From NCBI GenBank assembly GCA_023663945.1, contig JAMPGL010000027.1:1-51971 (forward strand): a DNA stretch of 51,971 nucleotides. The letters are read 5' to 3'. The notes beneath the pieces are model-generated. The model did no database searches. It had not been told where the DNA came from and saw only the letters and a program-made list of their open reading frames with translations. Position numbers and translations under genes: made by a program. Positions within the stretch are counted from its first letter, which is position 1. Every line of letters starts with the position of its first letter. Source of the DNA: Lachnospiraceae bacterium (GTDB lineage Bacteria; Bacillota; Clostridia; Lachnospirales; Lachnospiraceae). Shown here in pieces: positions 32,718-41,174 of the stretch.

Positions 32718-33605
32718 ATGGAAGAAAAGAGACCGGGAAATTCAGACCAGATTACCAGAGATTATTTGGACTCCCTGCTTGTGGAGATGCGCCACTTGGA
32801 TGGGGAAGTACCGGATACAACGCTGGAGCTGTACGGGGAAAAATTTAACACGCCTGTTATGATGGCGGCGTTATCCCATTTAAACAGCACGTATCCGGAC
32901 GGCATGGTGGAGATGGCAAGGGGAGCGGCGCTTGCAGGCGCGGTCAACTGGGCAGGGATGGGCGATAAGGAAGAGCTGGAGAGAATCACGGGAACCGGAG
33001 CAAGAACCATTAAGATTATCAAGCCCTATGCGGACAATGACCTGATTTTGGACAAAATTGCGCATGCCGAAGGGTGCGGTGCGCTGGCGGTGGGCATGGA
33101 CATTGACCATGCGTTTAACGGAAAAGGAGAGTATGATAATGTTCTAGGATACCGGATGGCGCCCAAAAGCCATGAGGAAATCAAGAGGTTTGCGGAATCC
33201 ACGCGGCTTCCCTTTGTGGTGAAAGGCGTACTCAGCACCAGGGATGCATATAAATGTTTACAGGCAGGGGCAAAGGGAATTGTGGTCTCCCATCACCATG
33301 GGATTATGGATTATGCGGTTCCGCCTCTTCGGATACTGCCGGAAATCGTGAAGGCAGTAAACGGCGAAATTCCCGTATTTGTGGACTGTGGAATCGTAAG
33401 CGGCATGGATGTGTTTAAGGCACTGGCGTTAGGAGCCTCCGCCGTATCGGCAGGGCGCGTGATCATGCCGGAGCTTCACGCCCACGGAGCAATGGGAGTG
33501 AAGGCGCAGGTGGAGCGGATGACGGAGGAATTAAAGGGCGTCATGGCAAGAACCGGAATCAGGGATTTAAAGCATATGGACGCCTCGGTAATCTGGAACA
33601 GGTAA
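32718..33605 (+). CDS. FMN-dependent alpha-hydroxy-acid dehydrogenase family protein
   Basis: A 295-residue TIM-barrel protein related to lactate/glycolate oxidases. It includes the substrate-strand Lys in PFVVKGVLS (about residue 172), KGIVVSHHHG (about 192-201), and the phosphate-binding IPVFVDCGIVSGMDVFKALALGASAVSAGR block (about 220-250, described in part). Clostridial relatives usually have about 335 residues with a Cys-rich N terminus (CxxC...C) that is missing here. The canonical NHGGRQ motif is changed to HHHGIMDY, so the substrate-binding Arg of that motif is absent and the substrate may not be a simple 2-hydroxy acid. GGGAGGAAG precedes ATG 32718. It follows the lipase gene by 33 bases but is probably unrelated to secretion. 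Confidence 0.82.
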   Translation: MEEKRPGNSDQITRDYLDSLLVEMRHLDGEVPDTTLELYGEKFNTPVMMAALSHLNSTYPDGMVEMARGAALAGAVNWAGMGDKEELERITGTGARTIKIIKPYADNDLILDKIAHAEGCGALAVGMDIDHAFNGKGEYDNVLGYRMAPKSHEEIKRFAESTRLPFVVKGVLSTRDAYKCLQAGAKGIVVSHHHGIMDYAVPPLRILPEIVKAVNGEIPVFVDCGIVSGMDVFKALALGASAVSAGRVIMPELHAHGAMGVKAQVERMTEELKGVMARTGIRDLKHMDASVIWNR

Positions 33606-33662
33606 CAGGGATGTAAATTTCCGATGTTAGATGCCCTCTATCAGCAAAGGAGGGTGATGCCC

Positions 33663-33749
33663 ATGAGTACAATAGAAGTCTTGACTTTACTATTGGTTAT
33701 CTTTGCGGCTATGTCTTACATAGACCATCATAATAACAAAAAGAAATAA
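33663..33749 (+). CDS. Putative holin-like type I toxin, 28 residues
   Basis: A very short gene with an excellent ribosome site (AAAGGAGGGTGAT, nine bases upstream). The peptide has a hydrophobic helix VLTLLLVIFAAMSYI after a four-residue polar start and ends in a basic tail of Lys after HHNN. This is the layout of the 'putative holin-like toxin' and TxpA/BsrG-like families, membrane-damaging peptides of type I toxin-antitoxin modules. A predicted antisense RNA converges on its 3' end. Standard gene callers miss it because of its length. Toxicity is inferred. Confidence 0.75.
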   Translation: MSTIEVLTLLLVIFAAMSYIDHHNNKKK

Positions 33750-33842
33750 GCATCCCAACCGTCCAAAGTGAAGATGCTTAAATTCTTTTAATTTTGCATT
33801 TAACTGAGGGCAATCGGATAAAACACATCCGATAAACTTTCT
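33735..33842 (-). ncRNA. Predicted antisense RNA antitoxin
   Basis: A minus-strand promoter (33849-33877) would start an RNA near 33842. It would contain the ATCGGAT/ATCCGAT hairpin and end at the AAGCATC/GATGCTT hairpin (33748-33779), which on this strand is followed by ATTTCTTTTTG. It overlaps the toxin's last codons and its 3' untranslated region, as in the convergent TxpA/RatA arrangement. Confidence 0.6.
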
Positions 33843-33848
33843 AAGTAG

Positions 33849-33877
33849 ATTATAATGGGAGAGACTTGAAAAATCAA
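33849..33877 (-). promoter_or_regulatory. Promoter of the antisense RNA
   Basis: On the minus strand: TTGATT (33877-33872), 17 bases, TATAAT (33854-33849). The match is 10 of 12. It is embedded in the toxin-strand terminator stem. Confidence 0.6.
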
Positions 33878-33890
33878 GTCTCTCTTTGTT
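33859..33890 (+). terminator. Terminator of the toxin transcript
   Basis: GAGAGACTTGA (33859-33869) pairs with TCAAGTCTCTC (33874-33884), followed by TTTGTTTCT. This leaves a toxin 3' untranslated region of about 130 bases that is fully complementary to the antisense RNA. Confidence 0.8.
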
Positions 33891-33942
33891 TCTCCATAAA
33901 TTATTCAAAATTGAAAATTAGCAGACTGCAAAATTATCCTGA

Positions 33943-34899
33943 CTATATAGAAATCGATTGAAAAGGATTGCTGACAGGATCATTTTGAACGCTCCTTTTG
34001 TATTCGCTGGGCGTGCAATTCATAAACTGCCGGAAAACCTTGTTAAAGTAGCTGGCATTGTTAAACCCCACGGAAAACGCAAGCTCTGAGATTGAGCGGG
34101 AACGGAGGTCTTCCTTTTGGATCATATTGGCAGCCTTGAAGATCCGGTATTTCATCAGATACTCGATAGGAGTAATCTGCAAGGTTCTCTTAAAGCAGCG
34201 GCAGCATTCACTTTTGCTGATATGGATGGAGGCGGACAAATCATCTAAGGTGATGCGCTCCGCATAGTGATCCTCGATATACAGGATTGCCTCCTTGACG
34301 CGGGATTCGTCCATAGACAGATTGGCGCTTCTGTGCTTTTGGACGTTCTGCGGGATTACATGCTCCAGCAAAATAACCCAAAGCTGGCACAGGTAGGATT
34401 TGGTAACCAGCTCATAGCCGTACTTTTTGGTCATGTTTACGGCGATGACAGAGTTAACCAAGTCCATAAGCTGGGAGGAAATATGATCCTGTTCGTCCAA
34501 AAACATGGTGCGGAAAACAGGAGAACTTAAGATGGGGGCAAGGTATTTGCCGGACATCTGAGTATTCCCGTATCCAAATAAAAACGAGGGATGGAAAGTG
34601 GTGGAGTACAGGGAACAGTTATAATCGGAGTCAACAGGCATAATCGAATGCATAATATTCTGGTTGACCAAAATTCCCTGTCCTGCTTTCAGACGAATTT
34701 TATCATCATCAGTCATAAAATCTACCGCTCCATGATTGACGATGATGACTTCAATTTCCGTATGCCAGTGCCATTGGACGCGCTGCATATACATATTTGC
34801 CAATTCAACGAAAGACACGTGAATTGGATAGCCGATTTCGGTATCATTATCGGTACTGTCAGAAGAAAAGCTTTGATTAGAGTTCTCCAATGTAAGCAT
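33943..34899 (-). CDS. AraC-family transcriptional regulator
   Basis: A 318-residue AraC/XylS regulator. Residues about 25-110 form a cupin-like sensor domain (WHWHTEIEVIIVNHGAVDF, with the Gly-rich LKAGQGILVNQNIMHSI turn). Residues about 210-310 carry two helix-turn-helix units, ITLDDLSASIHISKSECCRCFKR and ISELAFSVGFNNASYFNKVFR, followed by the PSEYKRS end. AAAGGAGAG precedes its ATG at 34899. Such proteins usually activate nearby sugar or stress genes. It is divergent from the chemosensory cluster with a 220-base intergenic region, so it may control that operon; a TTGACG/TAAGAT-type promoter for the HPt gene lies in that gap. Confidence 0.92.
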   Translation of the reverse strand: MLTLENSNQSFSSDSTDNDTEIGYPIHVSFVELANMYMQRVQWHWHTEIEVIIVNHGAVDFMTDDDKIRLKAGQGILVNQNIMHSIMPVDSDYNCSLYSTTFHPSFLFGYGNTQMSGKYLAPILSSPVFRTMFLDEQDHISSQLMDLVNSVIAVNMTKKYGYELVTKSYLCQLWVILLEHVIPQNVQKHRSANLSMDESRVKEAILYIEDHYAERITLDDLSASIHISKSECCRCFKRTLQITPIEYLMKYRIFKAANMIQKEDLRSRSISELAFSVGFNNASYFNKVFRQFMNCTPSEYKRSVQNDPVSNPFQSISI

Positions 34900-35119
34900 G
34901 ACACTCTCCTTTTGCTAGTATGATGATTTTTCGATACTTTATTTCAGATACTTTAATTTTAAGACATTTTGGCAGGATATTCAACCATATATTTTTATTT
35001 TTTTCAGCAGGAAATAGGGTGCGTGGCATTGACGATAAGTTTTGTGTTATGATAAGATAGGTAAGGGGAATTTGTCTGCGGAATGAACAAAATGCAGAGA
35101 AAAGAAAAGGAGTGTAAAC

Positions 35120-35494
35120 ATGGACGAGGGATTTAAAAAACAGCTTGAAGAAAGCGGAGCGGATGTGGACGTTACATTAAAGCGCTTTATGGGAAATGAA
35201 GCGATATACATGAAGTTCATTTTGAAATTTCTGGATGACAAGAATTATGACGTCATCATGGACAGCCTTGACAATAAGGATTATGCAGGAGCATTTGCAG
35301 GCGCTCATTCCCTAAAAGGCGTTTCAGGAAATCTGGGGCTTAACCCTGTTTATGAGGCGTCATCACAGATTACGGAGCTTTTGCGGGACAAATCTGCGGA
35401 TGAGATTGATACCGTGAAGCTGGCGGAGGTTCAGGAGCAGTTGCGGAAATCTTATTGCCGTTTTCAGGAAATTATTAAGAGCCAGACCCCATAA
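35120..35494 (+). CDS. Stand-alone HPt phosphotransfer protein
   Basis: A 124-residue histidine phosphotransfer protein. The phosphorylated His lies in AGAHSLKGVSGNLGL (about residue 64), within a four-helix bundle of standard HPt length. It has no other domain. It starts at ATG 35120 after AAAAGGAG. It is the first gene of the cluster and would shuttle phosphate between the kinases and the receiver domains encoded downstream, since the PAS kinase at 36777 has no receiver of its own. A separate promoter precedes the next gene, so HPt can be expressed independently. Confidence 0.92.
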   Translation: MDEGFKKQLEESGADVDVTLKRFMGNEAIYMKFILKFLDDKNYDVIMDSLDNKDYAGAFAGAHSLKGVSGNLGLNPVYEASSQITELLRDKSADEIDTVKLAEVQEQLRKSYCRFQEIIKSQTP

Positions 35495-35520
35495 ACTGTT
35501 TAACTTGGAATGAATCTGAA

Positions 35521-35549
35521 TTGACATTTACATTGAAAAATGCTAATTT
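35521..35549 (+). promoter_or_regulatory. Promoter of the first HD-GYP regulator gene
   Basis: TTGACA (35521-35526), 17 bases, TAATTT (35544-35549), about 38 bases before the start codon. Confidence 0.7.
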
Positions 35550-35587
35550 ATATAGGAGCAGGAAATTATATCGAGTGAGGAGACGTA

Positions 35588-36670
35588 ATGGATAAGGAGC
35601 AGATTTTAATTGTTGATGATGAAGAGGTAAACCGCGCGATACTGAGCGGGGTTTTTGCAGATGAATATGACATTCTGGAAGCTGGAAACGGAAATGAGGC
35701 TACATCTCAGCTTGAGAACAATAAAAACATTGTGCTGATTCTGCTGGATGTTGTAATGCCGGAGATGAACGGGTTCGGGGTGCTTGAATACATGAAGGAG
35801 CACGGTCTTATAGATAAGATTCCTGTCATACTCATTACCAGTGAGACAATAATCGACAGCGACGATCAGGCATATGCTTTCGGGGTTGCAGATGTTATGC
35901 ACAAGCCGTTTTACCCCCACATTGTCCGCAGAAGGGGCAAAAACATTATTGAGCTGTACCAGAACAAACAGCATATGCAGAAACGCCTCGCGGAGCAGGA
36001 AAGAGAAATCAGGGAGCAGGAGAGGCAGATTCGTGAGAACAATGAATTTATGATCGATGCGCTCAGCTCCGTAGTAGAGTTCCGAAGCTTAGAGACGGGA
36101 GAACATATCAAACGAATTAAATATTTTACGAGAATCATGTTAAAGTACCTGATGAAGTATTTTCCCAAGTACGGAATCACACAGACGCAGGTTGACGAGA
36201 TTGCAAGGGCATCGGCGCTGCATGATATAGGCAAGATTGGCATTCCGGATGCAATCCTCCTAAAACCCGGCAGGCTGACTACAGAAGAATTTGAGGTAAT
36301 GAAAACGCATACCACCATCGGCTGTGAGATTCTTGACAAGTTCAAGGAAAGGCAGTCGGGAGACTTTTACCAGTATTGCTACGAGATTTGCCGTTATCAT
36401 CATGAGAGATGGGATGGCAACGGCTATCCGGATCACCTGAAGGGGGAAGAAATCCCCATCAGCGCCCATATTGTGGCGATTGCAGATGTTTATGACGCGC
36501 TGGTTAGTCCAAGAGTCTATAAGAGCCCATATGCAAACAAGATTGCGTATGACATGATCATGAACGGTGAATGCGGTCAGTTTTCCCCCGATGTTCTTGA
36601 ATGTTTTGCGCTTGCCAAGGAGGACTTCTTCAATATTGTAGAAGTAATCAAGATGTTTACCTTTTCCTAA
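35588..36670 (+). CDS. Receiver-HD-GYP protein (intact catalytic motifs)
   Basis: A 360-residue response regulator. The receiver domain (1-125) has the acidic VDDEE, phosphoacceptor LLDVVMPEMNG (about residue 54) and HKPF. A Glu/Arg-rich coiled coil (about 128-155) leads to an HD-GYP domain (about 160-350) with TGEHIKR, the HD pair in ALHDIGKIGIPD, THTTIG, YHHERWDGNGYPDHLKG and the distal ADVYDAL Asp. All usual metal ligands are present, so it should hydrolyse cyclic-di-GMP when switched by phosphorylation. GTGAGGAG precedes the ATG. A strong terminator (36688-36725) separates it from the next gene, so it forms its own transcription unit. Confidence 0.93.
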   Translation: MDKEQILIVDDEEVNRAILSGVFADEYDILEAGNGNEATSQLENNKNIVLILLDVVMPEMNGFGVLEYMKEHGLIDKIPVILITSETIIDSDDQAYAFGVADVMHKPFYPHIVRRRGKNIIELYQNKQHMQKRLAEQEREIREQERQIRENNEFMIDALSSVVEFRSLETGEHIKRIKYFTRIMLKYLMKYFPKYGITQTQVDEIARASALHDIGKIGIPDAILLKPGRLTTEEFEVMKTHTTIGCEILDKFKERQSGDFYQYCYEICRYHHERWDGNGYPDHLKGEEIPISAHIVAIADVYDALVSPRVYKSPYANKIAYDMIMNGECGQFSPDVLECFALAKEDFFNIVEVIKMFTFS

Positions 36671-36687
36671 GAAACATACAAACAGCA

Positions 36688-36725
36688 GGCAGCAAAAATA
36701 AACTTTTTTGCTGCCCCGTTTTTGG
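36688..36725 (+). terminator. Terminator after the first HD-GYP gene
   Basis: GGCAGCAAAAA (36688-36698) pairs with TTTTTGCTGCC (ending 36715), followed by CCGTTTTTGG. Confidence 0.88.
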
Positions 36726-36776
36726 TTTAAAAGATTCTACATGTAAAAGATAGGGTAATCTTTAAGAGGGCTATAG

Positions 36777-38192
36777 ATGAAACAGGTTGAAGACAACATT
36801 TTTCCAATGGAAGACGCTCTGGAAATGATTATCATGTTTGACCGGAGCGGTGAAATTTCTTATGCCAATGCATTGGCAAGACAAAAGCTGGAATATGACG
36901 ACGCGCTGTGCGGACGGCACATCAGCGAGGTTTTCCCAAATACTTTCCCGGCGGGGAAGGATGTGGAGGAGGCGGAAGCTTTACCCGCAGATGAAACATG
37001 TTCTCTTGTGGCGTACCGCCAGAACCATACCTGTTTTCCGGTAGAAGCCAAGATTTTAAAGGAAACGAAAGCTCCGGAAGGCTACATATGTATGGCTAAC
37101 GATGTTCTGGAAAAGGAATTCTTGAGCAGGGAGGTTGAGCGCATCCGGGAGGAGGCAGATCAGGCGGCAAAGGTCAAATCCGAATTTGTCGCAAATGTAA
37201 CCCACGAGCTTCGGACTCCGGTAAACGGCATTTTAGGGAATGTGAGGGAGCTTCTTGACCGTCCTCATGACGAGGAAACCGTTAAGTCCCTGCACTTGGT
37301 AGAGCGGTGCTGCGGCGACATGAATAAGATCATAAACAGCATTTTGGACTTTTCCAAGCTGGAAGCCGGCAAATTTACCTTGGAACCGCGCAAGTTTCAT
37401 TTTCGCAATATGATGGATTATGTGAAGTCCAATCATATCAACAAAATTACAGAAAAGGGATTAAACTTTTTTATGACGGTATCGCCGCAGATCCCTGAGT
37501 ACATCATAGGGGACGAACTGCGCATCGTTCAGATTTTGAACAATCTGCTCTCAAATGCGCAAAAATTCACTTCTATCGGCAAGATTTCGGTGGAGGCGGT
37601 AAAGACCGCGCAGGTGAACGACAGAATTGAGCTGTATTTTATCGTGTCCGATACAGGAATCGGAATTGATAAGGCAGATACCGATAAATTGTTCCAGAGC
37701 TTTTCACAGGTGGATGCATCCATTTCCCGCAAATACGGAGGAACCGGGCTGGGGCTGAACATCAGCAAGCAGCTTGCGGAGCTTATGGGCGGAAGCATTG
37801 AGGTGGAAAGCGAAAAGAACAGGGGCAGTACATTTTCTTTTTCCATATGGGTGGAAGCCTGTGCGGAAGAGGGAGAGCAGCTTTTGGGAATCTCGGAGCC
37901 TCAGCTGACGGCGGCATCTTTTCAGGAGGAAGAGGATCTTTTGGAGGATGTCCGGGTATACGGCTCGGAGGAGAATCTTAAGAATCTTAAGCGGAATCTT
38001 TCCAAGCTGATTTTGTGCGTGGAGATGGAAAACTGGGAGAAAGCGGAGATGTTCATGGAGATTGTCCGGGAATTGACGGCGGAGGCACCTCCCGAAATCA
38101 AGCGGACCGCGTTAAGATTAAAGATGTCCATCCAAAAGGAAGATTACGACAAGACGGCGAAAGCTTTTGAAGAACTAAACAGTTTCCTGTAA
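36777..38192 (+). CDS. Cytoplasmic PAS histidine kinase
   Basis: A 471-residue histidine kinase without membrane segments. A PAS domain (about 10-115) is followed by a coiled linker, HisKA with FVANVTHELRTPVNGILGNV (His about residue 143), and HATPase with NNLLSNAQKF, DTGIGI and GGTGLGLNIS (about 255-360). A helical C-terminal tail of about 100 residues looks like a degenerate phosphotransfer bundle without the HxxKG motif. Most BarA-like kinases of this build carry receiver and HPt domains in the same chain; here these occur as separate proteins next door. The start is ATG 36777 after TTTAAGAGGG. It probably feeds the receiver of the HD-GYP protein that follows 19 bases downstream. Confidence 0.9.
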   Translation: MKQVEDNIFPMEDALEMIIMFDRSGEISYANALARQKLEYDDALCGRHISEVFPNTFPAGKDVEEAEALPADETCSLVAYRQNHTCFPVEAKILKETKAPEGYICMANDVLEKEFLSREVERIREEADQAAKVKSEFVANVTHELRTPVNGILGNVRELLDRPHDEETVKSLHLVERCCGDMNKIINSILDFSKLEAGKFTLEPRKFHFRNMMDYVKSNHINKITEKGLNFFMTVSPQIPEYIIGDELRIVQILNNLLSNAQKFTSIGKISVEAVKTAQVNDRIELYFIVSDTGIGIDKADTDKLFQSFSQVDASISRKYGGTGLGLNISKQLAELMGGSIEVESEKNRGSTFSFSIWVEACAEEGEQLLGISEPQLTAASFQEEEDLLEDVRVYGSEENLKNLKRNLSKLILCVEMENWEKAEMFMEIVRELTAEAPPEIKRTALRLKMSIQKEDYDKTAKAFEELNSFL

Positions 38193-38211
38193 GCGGAAAG
38201 GGGATACCTGC

Positions 38212-39270
38212 ATGGCGGAGAAGAGGGATATCGGCAAAGCCAGAATCCTTATAGTAGATGACTTGGAAATGAATAGAGTGCTCTTAGAGGAGATGATCAG
38301 GGACATCGGCGGAGACCCTGTTCTGGCGGAAAGCGGCGAACAGGCATTAGAGATGGTGAATGAGCAGTGTCCGGAGCTTATTTTGACGGATATTTCCATG
38401 CCCGGCATGGACGGGTATGAGTTATGCAGGATTTTGAAACGCAAAAAAGAGACGAGAAATGTGCCGGTGATATTTATTTCGGCGTACGATGAGCCTGAGG
38501 ACATCATAGAAGGCTTGTCTATGGGGGGAGAGGATTACATCACCAAACCCTTTATTCCGGAGGTGGTGCAGGCTCGTGTGGGAGTCCATTTAAGGTTGTA
38601 TGAGACCAAGCGGGAACTGCTTGAAACCAACAGACGGCTTCAAATTTCCGTGAAGGAGCAGCTGCGGCAGATTGAGCAGGAAAAGAAAAATATCCTGTAT
38701 GCCATGGCAAATATTGCGGCGCAGAATGCAGACTGCGAGAAGGAGCATACAGACCGGGTGGGCAGAAACTGCAGGATCCTGGCGCAGGGAATGCAGCTCT
38801 CTCCGCTTTTTGAGAATCAGATTTCTGATTCATTTATTGATACCATTGAATTGGCAGCGCCTCTGTGCGACATCGGCAACATTGGAATATCCATGGATAT
38901 TCTCCGCAAAAAGGAGAATCTGACCGAGGAGGAGCGTGCGGCAATTCAGAACCATACAAATATTGGTGCAAAGCTTTTAAAAGATTTGCATGTAGGCAGC
39001 GATTATAACGATTTTATCAGCACGGCTGTTGATATAGCGAAATATCATCATGAGAACTGGGATGGAAGCGGATATCCAGACAAGCTGACAGGGAAAGATA
39101 TTCCCATCGCGGCACAGATTGTCGCTGTTGCGGAAAAGTATTGTACCCTGACCGGAGAGGAGGCTCTCTCCAGAGAAGAAGCCCTGGAAGTGATGGGAAG
39201 GGAGGCAGGAATCAAATTCAATCCGAATATTTATGAGATATGTCGTAAAATATCACGTCAATTATGCTGA
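38212..39270 (+). CDS. Receiver-HD-GYP protein with degenerate HD site
   Basis: A 352-residue paralogue of the 35588 protein. The receiver is complete (VDDLE, LTDISMPGMDG near residue 62, TKPF). In the HD-GYP domain the HD pair reads APLCDIGNIGI, so the metal-binding His is Cys and the following Lys is Asn. The distal ADVYDAL motif reads AEKYCTL, losing its Asp. The YHHENWDGSGYPDKLTG block survives. With three conserved positions lost it is probably not a phosphodiesterase; it may bind cyclic-di-GMP or regulate its intact paralogue. GGAAAGGGG precedes the ATG. cheR follows after 35 bases. Confidence 0.9.
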   Translation: MAEKRDIGKARILIVDDLEMNRVLLEEMIRDIGGDPVLAESGEQALEMVNEQCPELILTDISMPGMDGYELCRILKRKKETRNVPVIFISAYDEPEDIIEGLSMGGEDYITKPFIPEVVQARVGVHLRLYETKRELLETNRRLQISVKEQLRQIEQEKKNILYAMANIAAQNADCEKEHTDRVGRNCRILAQGMQLSPLFENQISDSFIDTIELAAPLCDIGNIGISMDILRKKENLTEEERAAIQNHTNIGAKLLKDLHVGSDYNDFISTAVDIAKYHHENWDGSGYPDKLTGKDIPIAAQIVAVAEKYCTLTGEEALSREEALEVMGREAGIKFNPNIYEICRKISRQLC

Positions 39271-39305
39271 TGAATATAGTATTTTTTTGACGGGAGGAAT
39301 GAAGA

Positions 39306-40118
39306 TTGATTACAGATGAGGAATTTAAACGAATTTCAGACCACATGAAGCAGCGCTACGGCATTGATTTAAGTCAAAAAAAGGTCATAGTGAATGGACG
39401 TCTGGAGAATTACATCAAAAGGAAAGGCTGGAATAATTTTCATGATTTCATGAATGCCGTAGAAAATGATAAGAGCGGCAATGAAGAAAAAATGCTGGTT
39501 AACTTTTTAACCACCAATCACACTTATTTTATGAGGGAATTTGAACATTTCGATTTCTTCAAGGGAACGGTGCTTCCCTGGCTGAGAGTGAAAGAAGCGC
39601 GAAACAAGGATCTGCGTATCTGGTGCGGAGCCTCATCCACCGGAGAAGAGCCTTACATGATCGCAATGGTTTTATCGGATTTCTTTGGCCTCGAAAGAGA
39701 GCAGTGGGACACCAAGGTGCTGGCAACCGATATTTCCACTAAGGCATTGCAGCAGGCAATGTCAGGAATTTACACTGCGGATCAGGTAAATAAGATGCCT
39801 GAGCAGTGGAGAAGACACTTTTTTAAATCTGTTCCGGGCGGACAGTTTCAAGTCAAGGATGAATTGAAAAAGGAAGTGATTTTCAGACAGTTTAATTTAA
39901 TGGATCCATTTCCATTCAAGAAAAAAATGCACGTTGTCTTTTTACGAAACGTTATGATATATTTTGATGATCCGACTAAGCAGGAGCTGGTTCAGAAGGT
40001 GTATGACTTTATGGAACCGGGAGGTTATCTGTTTATAGGGACGACGGAAACAATTGACAGGAGCACAACACCCTTCCAAATCGTCAAGCCGTCGATTTTC
40101 CGTAAGAGAGAGAGGTAA
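39306..40118 (+). CDS. cheR: CheR chemoreceptor methyltransferase
   Basis: A 270-residue SAM-dependent glutamate methyltransferase that modifies chemoreceptors. The N-terminal all-helical domain is followed by the SAM domain with RIWCGASSTGEEPYMIAM (about residues 102-119), NHTYFMREFEHFDFF before it, and VVFLRNVMIYFD (about 210-222). The start is TTG 39306, eight bases after GGGAGG; the nearby ATG 39300 is out of frame and closed at once. It is part of a run cheR-cheB-cheY-cheA-cheW-mcp with short gaps, indicating a single operon. The one receptor in the operon lacks a C-terminal pentapeptide tether for CheR. Confidence 0.95.
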   Translation: MITDEEFKRISDHMKQRYGIDLSQKKVIVNGRLENYIKRKGWNNFHDFMNAVENDKSGNEEKMLVNFLTTNHTYFMREFEHFDFFKGTVLPWLRVKEARNKDLRIWCGASSTGEEPYMIAMVLSDFFGLEREQWDTKVLATDISTKALQQAMSGIYTADQVNKMPEQWRRHFFKSVPGGQFQVKDELKKEVIFRQFNLMDPFPFKKKMHVVFLRNVMIYFDDPTKQELVQKVYDFMEPGGYLFIGTTETIDRSTTPFQIVKPSIFRKRER

Positions 40119-40127
40119 AAACAGGGT

Positions 40128-41162
40128 ATGGTACCGATTAAAGTTTTGGTAGTAGAGGATTCCATTGTATTCCGTGAGCTGCTTGTCCAGAATCTGGCAA
40201 AAGACCCGGCAATACAGGTAGTGGCAACAGCAAAGGATCCATTTGAAGCACGGGATCTTATTTTGAAACACCATCCGGATGTGATGACATTGGATGTGGA
40301 GCTTCCGAGAATGAGCGGGATTGATTTCTTACGGAAGCTGATTCCTCAATATCCGCTTCCGGTAGTGGTAATCAGTTCCTTAAGCGATAAGGTGTTTGAT
40401 GCGATGAATGCGGGAGCTGTGGATTTTGTTGCAAAGCCGGCGGTGTCCAGCAGGACGCAGCTTGAGGATTTTATCCGGAACGAGCTTTTGGTCAAAGTAA
40501 AGATTGCTTCCACGGCAAAGATCAGCAACATCAAGAAGACGGTGGTCAAGCAGCAGCAGGAGGAGCAGCATCTGGCAAACGCCAGAAGCAATCTTATCGT
40601 GGCAATCGGCGCCTCCACAGGCGGCACGGAAGCGATTTTTTCCGTAGTAAAGGATTTTGGGACAGATATACCGGGAATTGTCTGCGTACAGCATATGCCT
40701 CCCAAATTTACGGAGATGTATGCAAAGAGGCTGAATGATCAGTGCCGTATTCAGGTTAAGGAAGCAGAGACAGGAGACCGGGTGCGTCCCGGGCATATGC
40801 TGATTGCGCCGGGCGGCGACCGGCATATGAGACTGGTTAAAGTAAATGGAGCCTATCAGGTAGAGGTTAAGGCGGGATCGCGGGTAAACGGTCATTGTCC
40901 TTCCGTGGATGTGCTGTTTGATTCCGTTGCGCAGGTTGCAAAGTCTGACGCGCTGGGAATCATCTTGACAGGCATGGGCGGTGACGGCGCTAAGGGGCTG
41001 TTAAACATGAGGAAAGCGGGAGCAAGGACCATTGGACAGGATGAATCCACCTGTGTGGTATACGGAATGCCCAAGGTTGCTTATGATCTGGGAGCAGTGG
41101 AGTACCAGGATAAATTGGGAGATATTGCAAAGAGAACATATGCATTGCTTAATAAAATGTAA
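40128..41162 (+). CDS. cheB: CheB chemoreceptor methylesterase
   Basis: A 344-residue protein with an N-terminal receiver (VVEDSIVFRELL, phosphoacceptor in TLDVELPRMSG near residue 55, AKPA) and a C-terminal methylesterase domain. The catalytic triad is Ser in GASTGGTEAI (about 163), His in CVQHMPPKFTEM (about 190) and Asp in GMGGDGAKGL (about 286). It removes methyl groups and can deamidate receptor Gln, working against CheR. A 20-residue Gln/Lys linker (about 135-155) joins the domains. The start ATG 40128 lies nine bases after the cheR stop. Confidence 0.95.
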   Translation: MVPIKVLVVEDSIVFRELLVQNLAKDPAIQVVATAKDPFEARDLILKHHPDVMTLDVELPRMSGIDFLRKLIPQYPLPVVVISSLSDKVFDAMNAGAVDFVAKPAVSSRTQLEDFIRNELLVKVKIASTAKISNIKKTVVKQQQEEQHLANARSNLIVAIGASTGGTEAIFSVVKDFGTDIPGIVCVQHMPPKFTEMYAKRLNDQCRIQVKEAETGDRVRPGHMLIAPGGDRHMRLVKVNGAYQVEVKAGSRVNGHCPSVDVLFDSVAQVAKSDALGIILTGMGGDGAKGLLNMRKAGARTIGQDESTCVVYGMPKVAYDLGAVEYQDKLGDIAKRTYALLNKM

Positions 41163-41174
41163 AGGAGAAAAGGT

